Assembly (NCBI GenBank): GCA_910579955.1
Contig: CAJTWE010000016.1
Span: 1-56,592 of the forward strand
DNA: 56,592 nucleotides
Direction of reading: 5' to 3'
DNA from: an uncultured Ruminococcus sp.
GTDB lineage: Bacteria > Bacillota > Clostridia > Oscillospirales > Ruminococcaceae
Below are positions 9,234 to 17,500 of this stretch, one piece after another. The stretch's first letter is position 1, and each line of letters starts with the position of its first letter. The position numbers and the translations under genes were made by a program. The notes below the pieces were generated by a model that saw nothing but the letters and a program-made list of their open reading frames with translations, had not been told where the DNA came from and did no database searches.

Positions 9234-9866
9234 ATGCAAAAAACTTCTATATCGGAATCAGTAGTTCGTAGGCTGCCGAGGTATTACCGATTTCTTTCCG
9301 AGCTTGAAAAAAGGGGAAAGGAACGTATTTCTTCAGGAGAACTTGCCAAACAGCTTAGTCTTACTGCCTCACAGATCCGTCAAGATCTTAATTGCTTCGG
9401 TGAATTCGGACAACAGGGCTATGGCTATAATATTTCTGCACTAAAACGTCAGCTCAGACTTATAATAGGTCTTGAAGGGAAACGTCCTGCTATTATAGTC
9501 GGAGCCGGAAATCTGGGAAAAGTTATAGCAGCAAATATCGACTTCGGAGCTTTCGGGTTTTGTTTGCTTGGTATTTTTGACATTGACCGCAATATATGTG
9601 GAAATGAAATCGCAGGCTTTACCGTACAGCATATAAACGAGCTCCGTACGTTCTGCGAAAGAGAAAAGCCCTTGGTGGCAGTGCTTTGCATTCCGCAGGA
9701 AGCAGCTCAGGAAACTGCTGAAATGCTCATATCTCTTGGTATAAAAGGATTTTGGAATTTCAGTCATGGAGATCTGAATGCGGAACTTGATATCGTTCAA
9801 GTGGAAAATGTTCATTTGGGAGACAGCCTTATGAGATTATCTTACAGAATGTCAGAAGGCAGATAG
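9234..9866 (+). CDS. rex: redox-sensing transcriptional repressor Rex
   Basis: 210 residues. Rex is a dimeric repressor that releases DNA when NADH/NAD+ rises and controls fermentation genes such as adhE. An N-terminal winged helix (about 1-80; RRLPRYYRFLSELEKRG, then SASQIRQDLNCFGEFGQQGYGY-type recognition segment) is followed by a Rossmann NAD(H) domain with VGAGNLGKVIA. The C-terminal helix (SLMRLSYRM) is the domain-swapped one. It starts 15 nt after icd without a strong ribosome site, suggesting translational coupling. A plausible target, adhE, lies at 26669-29230. Confidence 0.95.
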   Translation: MQKTSISESVVRRLPRYYRFLSELEKRGKERISSGELAKQLSLTASQIRQDLNCFGEFGQQGYGYNISALKRQLRLIIGLEGKRPAIIVGAGNLGKVIAANIDFGAFGFCLLGIFDIDRNICGNEIAGFTVQHINELRTFCEREKPLVAVLCIPQEAAQETAEMLISLGIKGFWNFSHGDLNAELDIVQVENVHLGDSLMRLSYRMSEGR

Positions 9867-9935
9867 CAATGTCATGCTATCGCATAAACCCAAATAAACC
9901 ATATAAACACATAAAATAATAAGAAACATCAAATA

Positions 9936-9973
9936 ATCCTGTTTCTGCCCTTTGCGGCGGAAACAGGATATTT
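9936..9973 (+). terminator. hairpin between rex and ispD
   Basis: A 10-bp perfect stem, ATCCTGTTTC (9936-9945) with GAAACAGGAT (9960-9969), 14-nt loop, followed by ATTTT. It separates rex from ispD, whose ribosome site AAAGGAGTG follows at once. The T tract is short, so readthrough is possible. Confidence 0.6.
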
Positions 9974-9990
9974 TAAAAGGAGTGTAAATT

Positions 9991-10686
9991 ATGCAGGACA
10001 CATCAGCTATACTCGTATGTGCCGGAAATGCTTCACGCATGCAGGGACTTAATAAGATACTTCTGCCCCTTGGAAAAACAAATGTTGCCGGCAATGCTTT
10101 GCTTGCATTTGAGAAATGCGAGAGAATAGCAGAAATAATAATAGTAGCACGTCCATGCGACCATGAAGCTCTCAGAACAACAGCCGAAGCTCTGGGAATA
10201 ACTAAGCTTAAAGCTATAACAGAAGGCGGCAGTACACGTCAGAAAAGCGTTATAAGAGGTTTAAAAGAGGTTTCGGAAGAGACAAAGTTTATCGCTATAC
10301 ACGACGGCGCAAGACCTCTTGTAGAGCCTGCTCATATTGAAAACGTCATAAAAGACGCTAGTGTTTTCGGTGGCGCTACCCTTGGCGTTCCGGTAAAAGA
10401 TACCATAAAGGTTGTAAATGACGGTCTTATTACAGATACTCCATACAGACCCAGCCTTTATATAACCCAAACGCCACAGGTTTTCAAAAAGAACGTTTAC
10501 TGCAAAGCGGTACAGTTCGCCCTTGACCATGACCTCGACTTTACAGACGACTGTCAGCTTGCCGAGGCTATCGGCTGCAAGGTCTACATGACAACCGGAG
10601 ACTACACAAATATAAAAATAACTACACCCGAAGATATTGAAATAGCTGAGCTGCTGCTCAAGCGCAAAAGTAAGGAGGAAATATAA
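9991..10686 (+). CDS. ispD: 2-C-methyl-D-erythritol 4-phosphate cytidylyltransferase
   Basis: 231 residues. It transfers CMP to MEP in the third step of the non-mevalonate isoprenoid pathway. The nucleotide-binding N-terminus reads VCAGNASRMQGLNKILLPLG, a divergent form of the usual AAGxGxRMG...PKQ loop. Other family motifs are GGSTRQKSV, IHDGARPLV, PVKDTIK and TQTPQVF. ATG is preceded by AAAGGAGTG. It overlaps ispF by one base (TAATG), the usual arrangement for consecutive MEP steps. Confidence 0.94.
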   Translation: MQDTSAILVCAGNASRMQGLNKILLPLGKTNVAGNALLAFEKCERIAEIIIVARPCDHEALRTTAEALGITKLKAITEGGSTRQKSVIRGLKEVSEETKFIAIHDGARPLVEPAHIENVIKDASVFGGATLGVPVKDTIKVVNDGLITDTPYRPSLYITQTPQVFKKNVYCKAVQFALDHDLDFTDDCQLAEAIGCKVYMTTGDYTNIKITTPEDIEIAELLLKRKSKEEI

Positions 10687-11186
10687 TGAAGCTTCCATAT
10701 AGAATAGGTCACGGATACGATGTACACAGGCTCACAGAAAACAGAAAGCTTATTTTAGGCGGCGTAGATATTCCGTATGAAAAGGGACTGCTTGGACATT
10801 CAGACGCTGATGTCCTGCTCCATGCCATAGCGGACTCACTGCTTGGAGCGCTTGCCCTTGGCGATATAGGCAAGCATTTTCCAGATACAGACCCGAAATA
10901 CGCAGGTGCTGACAGCATAAAGCTGTTAACTCATGTGGCTGAGCTTATAAAAGAAAAGGGCTATATTGTCGGCAATATAGATGCAACCATTCTTTGCCAG
11001 AAGCCAAAGCTGGCTGCTCACATAGATACTATGCGTGAGAATATAGCAAAAGCTATATCATGTGATAAGGACGCTGTAAGCGTTAAGGCAACTACAGAAG
11101 AAAAGCTCGGCTTTACAGGCTCTGGCGAAGGCATTGCCGCACACTGCGTAGCATTGCTTATATCAAATGAAAGGAATGTTTTATGA
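10686..11186 (+). CDS. ispF: 2-C-methyl-D-erythritol 2,4-cyclodiphosphate synthase
   Basis: 166 residues, full length for IspF. It cyclises CDP-ME-2-phosphate with release of CMP. Metal ligands are in GHGYDVHRL (Asp and His) and the GHSDADVLLHAIADSLLG block; substrate residues are in FPDTDP and ATTEEKLGFTGSGEGIAAH. The start lies in TAATG with AAGGAGG upstream in the ispD end. Its stop overlaps the start of the secreted dockerin gene (ATGA), so a housekeeping enzyme is translationally coupled to an extracellular protein. Confidence 0.96.
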   Translation: MKLPYRIGHGYDVHRLTENRKLILGGVDIPYEKGLLGHSDADVLLHAIADSLLGALALGDIGKHFPDTDPKYAGADSIKLLTHVAELIKEKGYIVGNIDATILCQKPKLAAHIDTMRENIAKAISCDKDAVSVKATTEEKLGFTGSGEGIAAHCVALLISNERNVL

Positions 11187-13798
11187 AAAAGAAATTCATT
11201 GCTGTTATGGCTGCTATTTCTATTGCCGCTAGCATTACGACAAGCTTTCCAGCAGCTGCTGAGGATGTTACTTTATCCTGTTCACCATATATCCAGAATA
11301 TGGTGAACATTGAGGTAACAGATAAAAACGGTACTCCTATAGAGGGTGCAAAGCTTAAACTTATGGATTCAAGCGGCATCTGCCGTGCTAAATTCACAGG
11401 AAACGCTGATTCCGGATATGGTATGAATGATTCAGCTATAAAGGTTGTTCCTTATGACGACAGCAAAACGATTATAAAAGCCGAATCAACCATTCTACAA
11501 GGAATTATTCCGGCAGGACATGATATTGTCACTGATGATAAATATATTATATCTAACGATCGCTTCATCTCCCTTACTGATGGCGAAACAGAAGATTTTA
11601 CAATTCATCACTGCGACAACACTCTTCCTCCCGTCCTGACACTCTCACCCGGAACAATATCCATATACGCAGATGAGGCCATTGCTTCAAAGAAGGCAAA
11701 AGCTTATATTGCGCTGAACGATGTAAAATATTACTTCAAGGACAGCACTAATGCCATTAATAATATAAGTAATTATCCAATAAATGAGGTCATTACTAAT
11801 TCCACCTTCGGCGTTGAAGGTTTCGGTAGAAGCCAATCCGGCGGAAGCGCTTCTGTAGTCCCAAGTGAAAATGAAACTGAATATATAAAATGCCGGATAC
11901 ATGTTTCCGAGCTAAACGAAAGATTCAATGCAGACGGTACATATACACTGCCGGCAAAAGCAAACAGCAGCGGCGAACCGATTACATTTAATTTGAAAAA
12001 TGATAGCAGCTCAAATCATACAGCCTTTATGATAACAAGCGGTGCTTTAGTAAATGCTGTTCTTCCTGACGATAACGGCTATATTGAGTTTTATGTAGAG
12101 AAAGAAAGCAGAAAATATAACTTTAAGATGGAAGCTATTTACAGCTATAAAAAGAATGCTAATACTACTGTCTACTCAAGCAATAGTGCGGCAGGAACAT
12201 TTTATTATGCGGATGCTACTAATATAACCGTTACTGCACCCGATTTCCCCGAAACAGGCACGTCTCTTATGTATGTACCGGCAGGTTCTTATACAATCGA
12301 AGCTGACTCGCTTCCTGATAAATACACCCTTTCTGAACCTATGAGCATAAATATAATAGAGTCAGAAAATATACAGAGCTTCAAAGTGGTTCTTGATGAC
12401 TATGAAGCGCCGACTGAACCTCCAACTCCGGAAGATGGCAATATGGTATATCCTGACGACAATATAGTAGATGTAGTAGTATGGGGATATGATGGCAAGC
12501 TCGTTACAGATGCTGAAATAAACCTACGTGGCGGAGATGTAAACGACACATTCGACAGCGGAGGAACTCATTATACTTGCGATTCAAAATCGCCTATCAA
12601 GTGGTTTTCAAAAAATACAGACGAAAAAGAAAGGTATATGTATATCCCATTTGATAGCTTTAAAAAAGCTTCCGGCATTCAAAACGCCTTTGCCATGCAA
12701 ATTGAAGGAAAGGACAGAGTATACTATAATTCTGCAAGTCTCAGTATGTATTCAGGGCAAACAGAAAAAATAACAATGTACACAAGAGACAGCGAGGATG
12801 AAACTTCTTTTATGTTCATCGACAAAGGTTCTATAGGTATGTATGTTGACCCTAAATGGGAGCAAAACTCTGCATATACGGGTTATATGCTTGTAAACGA
12901 TAAGCCTATATATATCAATCCTGCTGACGGCTCAGGAAGCTATGGCTCAGTATCAATCTACGATATAGGCGAATATACATCAACTCCACGATTCGGTCTT
13001 TGCGAGCCAAATACAGTTCCCGAAAGCGGCTCTGTATTTACAGAGCCAAGTATTTTAGACGAAACAACAGAATATGTACTTCGCCGAATAAAGCTTAGCG
13101 AAATATCCGATAAATTTAATGCTGACGGAACGATCAATATTAATGATTATTTTATAGATCCACGCCAGAATAAAGATTCAGCACGAGCTATTATATTTAT
13201 AACAAGCGGCGCTATGGTAAATGCCGTTATACCTGACGAAAACGGCTATGTAGAATTTTTTGCAGAAAAAGACACGCTACAATTTTACCTTAATTGCGCA
13301 TATTCACATAATACTACAAACGGACATTCTTCTGCATCAATAAAGGCAAAGGGCGTAGCAGCTCAAAAGCATACTGACTACTATACAGCCCCTAAGTTAT
13401 CACCTACAGGCGCTCTGCTCACCAGCGTTCCGGCTGGAGAATACACCTTGACATTTACCGACCTGCCGGCAAGATACAAAGAGCCCGGAGAAGTAAAAGT
13501 GGCGGTCATGGACATAAACGGCATCCAGACGATAGAAATAACTCTGGAAAAGAGCTACACTCTCGGTGATGTAAATGAAGACGGTGAAATCGACATATCA
13601 GACGCAACCCTAACCCTAAGGGAATACGCCTTTAATGCAGCTATGCTTGATTCAGAGCTTACGCCAGCTCAAAAGCTTGCTGCCGATGTAAATGAGGATG
13701 GCGTTATAGATATGAACGATGCTGCAAAGATACTTAAATATTACGCATATACGTTAGCTGCTATTGAGGTAGACCCCGACACTATCTTCAAGCAATGA
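11183..13798 (+). CDS. secreted dockerin protein with two large tandem repeats
   Basis: 871 residues. Signal peptide 1-27 (KKK start, cleavage near AAA-ED). Two tandem units of about 375 residues follow (about 35-405 and 425-785), joined by a Pro/Thr linker. Each has a Cna-B/SpaA-like start, a phrase ending ITSGA(L/M)VNAV, an NGY(I/V)EF segment, FNADGT, and a closing L...VPAG(S/E)YT strand. The C-terminus (about 792-860) is a type I dockerin: GDVNEDGEIDISDATL and ADVNEDGVIDMNDAAK are two Ca-binding loops with their F-helices. No catalytic motif recognised; adhesion or glycan binding is possible. The start overlaps the ispF stop by 4 nt. Terminator at 13816. Confidence 0.85.
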   Translation: MKKKFIAVMAAISIAASITTSFPAAAEDVTLSCSPYIQNMVNIEVTDKNGTPIEGAKLKLMDSSGICRAKFTGNADSGYGMNDSAIKVVPYDDSKTIIKAESTILQGIIPAGHDIVTDDKYIISNDRFISLTDGETEDFTIHHCDNTLPPVLTLSPGTISIYADEAIASKKAKAYIALNDVKYYFKDSTNAINNISNYPINEVITNSTFGVEGFGRSQSGGSASVVPSENETEYIKCRIHVSELNERFNADGTYTLPAKANSSGEPITFNLKNDSSSNHTAFMITSGALVNAVLPDDNGYIEFYVEKESRKYNFKMEAIYSYKKNANTTVYSSNSAAGTFYYADATNITVTAPDFPETGTSLMYVPAGSYTIEADSLPDKYTLSEPMSINIIESENIQSFKVVLDDYEAPTEPPTPEDGNMVYPDDNIVDVVVWGYDGKLVTDAEINLRGGDVNDTFDSGGTHYTCDSKSPIKWFSKNTDEKERYMYIPFDSFKKASGIQNAFAMQIEGKDRVYYNSASLSMYSGQTEKITMYTRDSEDETSFMFIDKGSIGMYVDPKWEQNSAYTGYMLVNDKPIYINPADGSGSYGSVSIYDIGEYTSTPRFGLCEPNTVPESGSVFTEPSILDETTEYVLRRIKLSEISDKFNADGTININDYFIDPRQNKDSARAIIFITSGAMVNAVIPDENGYVEFFAEKDTLQFYLNCAYSHNTTNGHSSASIKAKGVAAQKHTDYYTAPKLSPTGALLTSVPAGEYTLTFTDLPARYKEPGEVKVAVMDINGIQTIEITLEKSYTLGDVNEDGEIDISDATLTLREYAFNAAMLDSELTPAQKLAADVNEDGVIDMNDAAKILKYYAYTLAAIEVDPDTIFKQ

Positions 13799-13815
13799 GC
13801 TGAAAAAACTTAAAT

Positions 13816-13856
13816 CAAAAGGCTGGTGCAGTAATTCTCTGCATCAGCCCTTTTTG
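13816..13856 (+). terminator. Rho-independent terminator after the dockerin gene
   Basis: AAAAGGCTGGTGCAG (13817-13831), loop, CTGCATCAGCC (13839-13849), then CTTTTTG. A 14-bp stem with one G-T/A mismatch zone and a clear T run. Confidence 0.88.
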
Positions 13857-13876
13857 TGTTATTGTGTTATGTTATA

Positions 13877-14407
13877 TTACATTTTTATCTTGTCAGTATG
13901 GAAATTACTTGAAGCTTCGGTTATTTCTCCTCCAAGAAACTTGAATTTTACGAACTGCTCGCCTCTAAATGTAAGTGAACCGGTCTGGTTAAATGGTATT
14001 TCCTTATAAACCACCTTTGTTGTTACTATGTGAAGTATCTCACCCTTGCGTGTACGGAATATAAGCTCATAGTACTCATTATAAAGCTTTGATGTACCAC
14101 TGGGATCAAGAGTTCTGCGGCGTTCATCTACCTTTTGAACAAGTGTTACCATTTCCGTTCTGAGCGGACTTTTTCCCTTTGAAAACAAACGCATATTCTT
14201 CTCTCCTGTTATATAATATTCACGGTTAAATTCCATTCTCTGTCCAGATGAACCCACCGTATCCTGTGCAAAGATTTCATCAAATTTTCTGCGAAAACGG
14301 CTGCGCTTTGAACCAAGCATTACTACAAACACTAAAACAACAGCTATAGCAATTACAATTATCAAAAAGTCGTTTATAGCGTCACGAAAGGCGGATGTCA
14401 TATCCAT
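13877..14407 (-). CDS. membrane-anchored hypothetical protein
   Basis: 176 residues. One N-terminal transmembrane helix (about 12-33) is followed by a basic juxtamembrane stretch (KRSRFRRKF) and a soluble domain with alternating beta-type segments (YNEYYELIFRTRKGEILHIVTTKVVY). No signal-cleavage motif, so the domain is probably cytoplasmic or membrane-tethered. No family recognised. ATG at 14407 has a GAGG site 8-9 nt upstream. It is monocistronic, convergent with the dockerin gene and downstream of the scaffoldin terminator. Confidence 0.75.
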   Translation of the reverse strand: MDMTSAFRDAINDFLIIVIAIAVVLVFVVMLGSKRSRFRRKFDEIFAQDTVGSSGQRMEFNREYYITGEKNMRLFSKGKSPLRTEMVTLVQKVDERRRTLDPSGTSKLYNEYYELIFRTRKGEILHIVTTKVVYKEIPFNQTGSLTFRGEQFVKFKFLGGEITEASSNFHTDKIKM

Positions 14408-14536
14408 ATATTTTTTGTGCCTCCATTCTTTGAAATTATATCATATAATATCTGCATAAACTGCTATTAATTATAGTATACACTATACAGAAAGTTTTTT
14501 CAAGCCATTTTTCGATTTTTTCATATTTTTTATAAT

Positions 14537-14573
14537 AAAAAGCAGTGCCGCATTGAAACAGCACTGCTTTTTG
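14537..14573 (-). terminator. terminator of the scaffoldin-like gene
   Basis: AAAAGCAGTGC (14538-14548) pairs with GCACTGCTTTT (14561-14571), loop of 12 nt; a T run follows on the minus strand. It lies 12 nt past the scaffoldin stop. Confidence 0.85.
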
Positions 14574-14584
14574 TTTAATAAGCC

Positions 14585-17500
14585 TTATTCAGCTTTATTA
14601 TTTGCATGATAATTCCAGAGGGAATTTGGAAGATCAACAAGTGACGGAATAAGTACCTCCCACTGTGGATCAAGCATAGCCATAGCATTTGCATAATACT
14701 TCAGAATATTGGTTGCATCAGAAATATCAATTGAGCCATCTTCTGAATCCTGACCCTGCTTGCTTTCGGTATCTACGTCAGACAGGAAGTATGCAAGAGT
14801 TTCATAATCAGACTCTGCATCACCTGTAAATGTAACATCAAGCACTGCCATTCTATATGCATAGTATTTCAGAGTAAGAGAAGCATCTGAAATCTCAACC
14901 TTACCATTTAGATCGGAGTCGCCCTTAACACCGATATAAACCAGTGACTGAGCGTCGAGCTTTTCACCGTTATAATAAGGACTTACATATCCTCTGTAAA
15001 CGCCATCATACTCAGAGCTGTTTTCAGCATCTGCATCATTGAACAGCATCTCAGGAGTCAAACCATCATAGTTAACTTCATTTGTAATATCTGTTTCAAC
15101 AACATTGCCATCGGAGTATTCTGTCAGAAGTATCAGTGATTCAAACAAATCTGCTGTACTGAATTCTCTGTCATCTACTGAGAAGTAGAAGTTCGGCTCC
15201 TTAACTACAACTGAAACTGAGCTTGATACAGGGTATGCATCCGTGATTTTTGGAGTAGTTGAGGTGGTTGTAGTGGTTGATTCAGTAGTAGTTGTTGTTG
15301 TGCTTGTGGTAGTGGTTGTTGTAGTTGTTGATTCTGTTGTTGTAGTTGTAGTAGTTGTCGATTCTGTTGTTGTAGTTGTGGTTGTGGTTGTGGTTGTTGA
15401 TTCTGTAGTTGTTGTAGTTGTAGTGGTTGTTGTTGTTGATTCAGTAGTTGTTGTTGTAGTGGTTGTAGTTGTTGATTCTGTTGTTGTTGTCGTTGTGGTG
15501 GTTGTTGTTGATGATTCTGTTGTTGTTGTAGTTGTAGTAGTTGTTGTTGATTCTTCTGTTGTTGTCGTTGTGGTGGTTGTTGTTGATTCTGTTGTTGTAG
15601 TTTTAGTGGTTGTTGTTGTTGATTCTTCTGTTGTTGTAGTTGTGGTGGTTGTAGTTGTTGATTCTGTAGTAGTTGTTGTTGTAGTGGTTGTTGTTGATTC
15701 TGTTGTTGTAGTTGTGGTGGTTGTAGTGGTTGTTGTTTCCTCCGGTACTTCAAGATAAATAGCACCGTCTACTGTCTTGGCAGCATCATAATCAAACATA
15801 TTGTTTCCTTCATTATCAAGGAATTCCCAAGGTGTAAGAGTGCCATGAAGAGCAGTAACAGGGAATTTATAATAATCAGTACCATCAACTGTTACAACTG
15901 TAACGCCACTGGACTTTGCCAATTCAACAGCTGCATCATAGTCCATTGCATTCTCACAGTAATATGTAAGAATAGTAGCACCGTCACTAGCCTTTGTTAC
16001 TTCGGCATCACCTATAGCTGCGGCAAATGCCATAGTATCAGTAGTTGCGAGCATACTTGAAAGCCATGAATACGCATCACCGTTTGCGGAATCAACGACA
16101 TTAATAAGATTTTTAAGGTTAGTGTCAAGCTCAAGCTTACCACGAACACCCTCCGAACCTGTAAAGTCATTAAATACGTTAAGCTCTATCTGAATATCGC
16201 CGGCATTCCATGAATCCTTATCATAGTAATTTTCAGATATAACCAGCTGAACTACATCGTCATATTCAGGAGTAGCGTCTGCAAGAATGTTTACATAACC
16301 AACTCTTTCAAGTTTCAGTCCGCCGTATTCGTAAATATTCTGCTCATTGCTATTGAGCCATTCCCAGTTTGAATAGTTAGTATCAATATAAACAGGGAAA
16401 GGATAATAATTAATGCCGTCTTCATCTGTCTGCATTTCAATGCCGTACATAGCAGCTATTGACTTAACAGTTTCAGCGTCCTTTACATCATACAGACAGC
16501 CAAAGATAAGCTCGCCGTCCTTAAATACATTACTGCTTGCAGATGAAGTATTGGATGCAAATATAAGATTATCTGCATTTACATTCCAAATATTTTCTCC
16601 ATACTGGAAGTCGTCAACAGCGATCCAATTGCTGCCTTCCAAAACTGGCTCAACAACAGCCTTGAGAGCATCGCTGAGTACATACTTACCACGAATACCC
16701 ATTGTAGGTTCTGTTGCATTAAATGCCATCAGACCGATATACGCAGAATCGCTGCCCTTTGAACCAGGAGCAATATACTTTCCGCCATCTGCATTTGTTG
16801 CGCCCATCTGAACATAAAGATCAGTTGGTGTTACGCTAGGAGCAACAACAATATTGATAACGCCACTTACATAATTGATCTGGAGGTTGCTGTTATTATT
16901 AAGTACAGCTTCACATCTAGGACCTTCATCCTCTGATTTAATGCTAGGATCGAATTCCAGCGGGAATGAGTAGTACTTACCGTGCGCTGCATCCTCCTCT
17001 AGAGTAAGTCCCATCTTCTCTGCTGCTGCTTCTACTGTTGCTCTATCAGCTACATCATAGTAGAGTTTAGCAAGGCTAGAACCATCCGCAGCGGCTGGAG
17101 CGCCGGCATTATCACCGTTTCCGGCAAATACCATCTTGCTAAGTTCAAATGCCATATTGGCAAATTCAGGATATGCATCTCCGATCTCAGCATCGCCTAT
17201 GCCCCATTTTGTCAGCTTGATAGCGCCATTGTCAAAAGCACCTGTTTTCAGCGCACACTTGATTGCACGGATATCACCTGGGTCATTATATACCTTTGGT
17301 TCGAGCGCAAAGCCTTCTTCACCGGCATTGATCCAGTATTCGCCAGCTTCCCATCTATAATCGCTTGGAACAATAACTGTTGTGCCAATATTAGTGTTGC
17401 TGGTAGCACTTGTTGTGGTAGTTGTAGTTGTGGTCGTAGTTGTTGTAGTTGATGTTGTTGTTGTTGCTACAGGATCAACTACAATATTGATAGCGCCGCT

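Noticed and set aside
15245..15745. Repeat array as a possible CRISPR
   Set aside because: Repeats are contiguous degenerate hexamers encoding Thr, with no unique spacers and no cas genes.
15205..15765. Long Gln/Leu-rich and Val-rich frames over the Thr linker
   Set aside because: Shadow frames of the hexamer repeat; no start sites and extreme composition.
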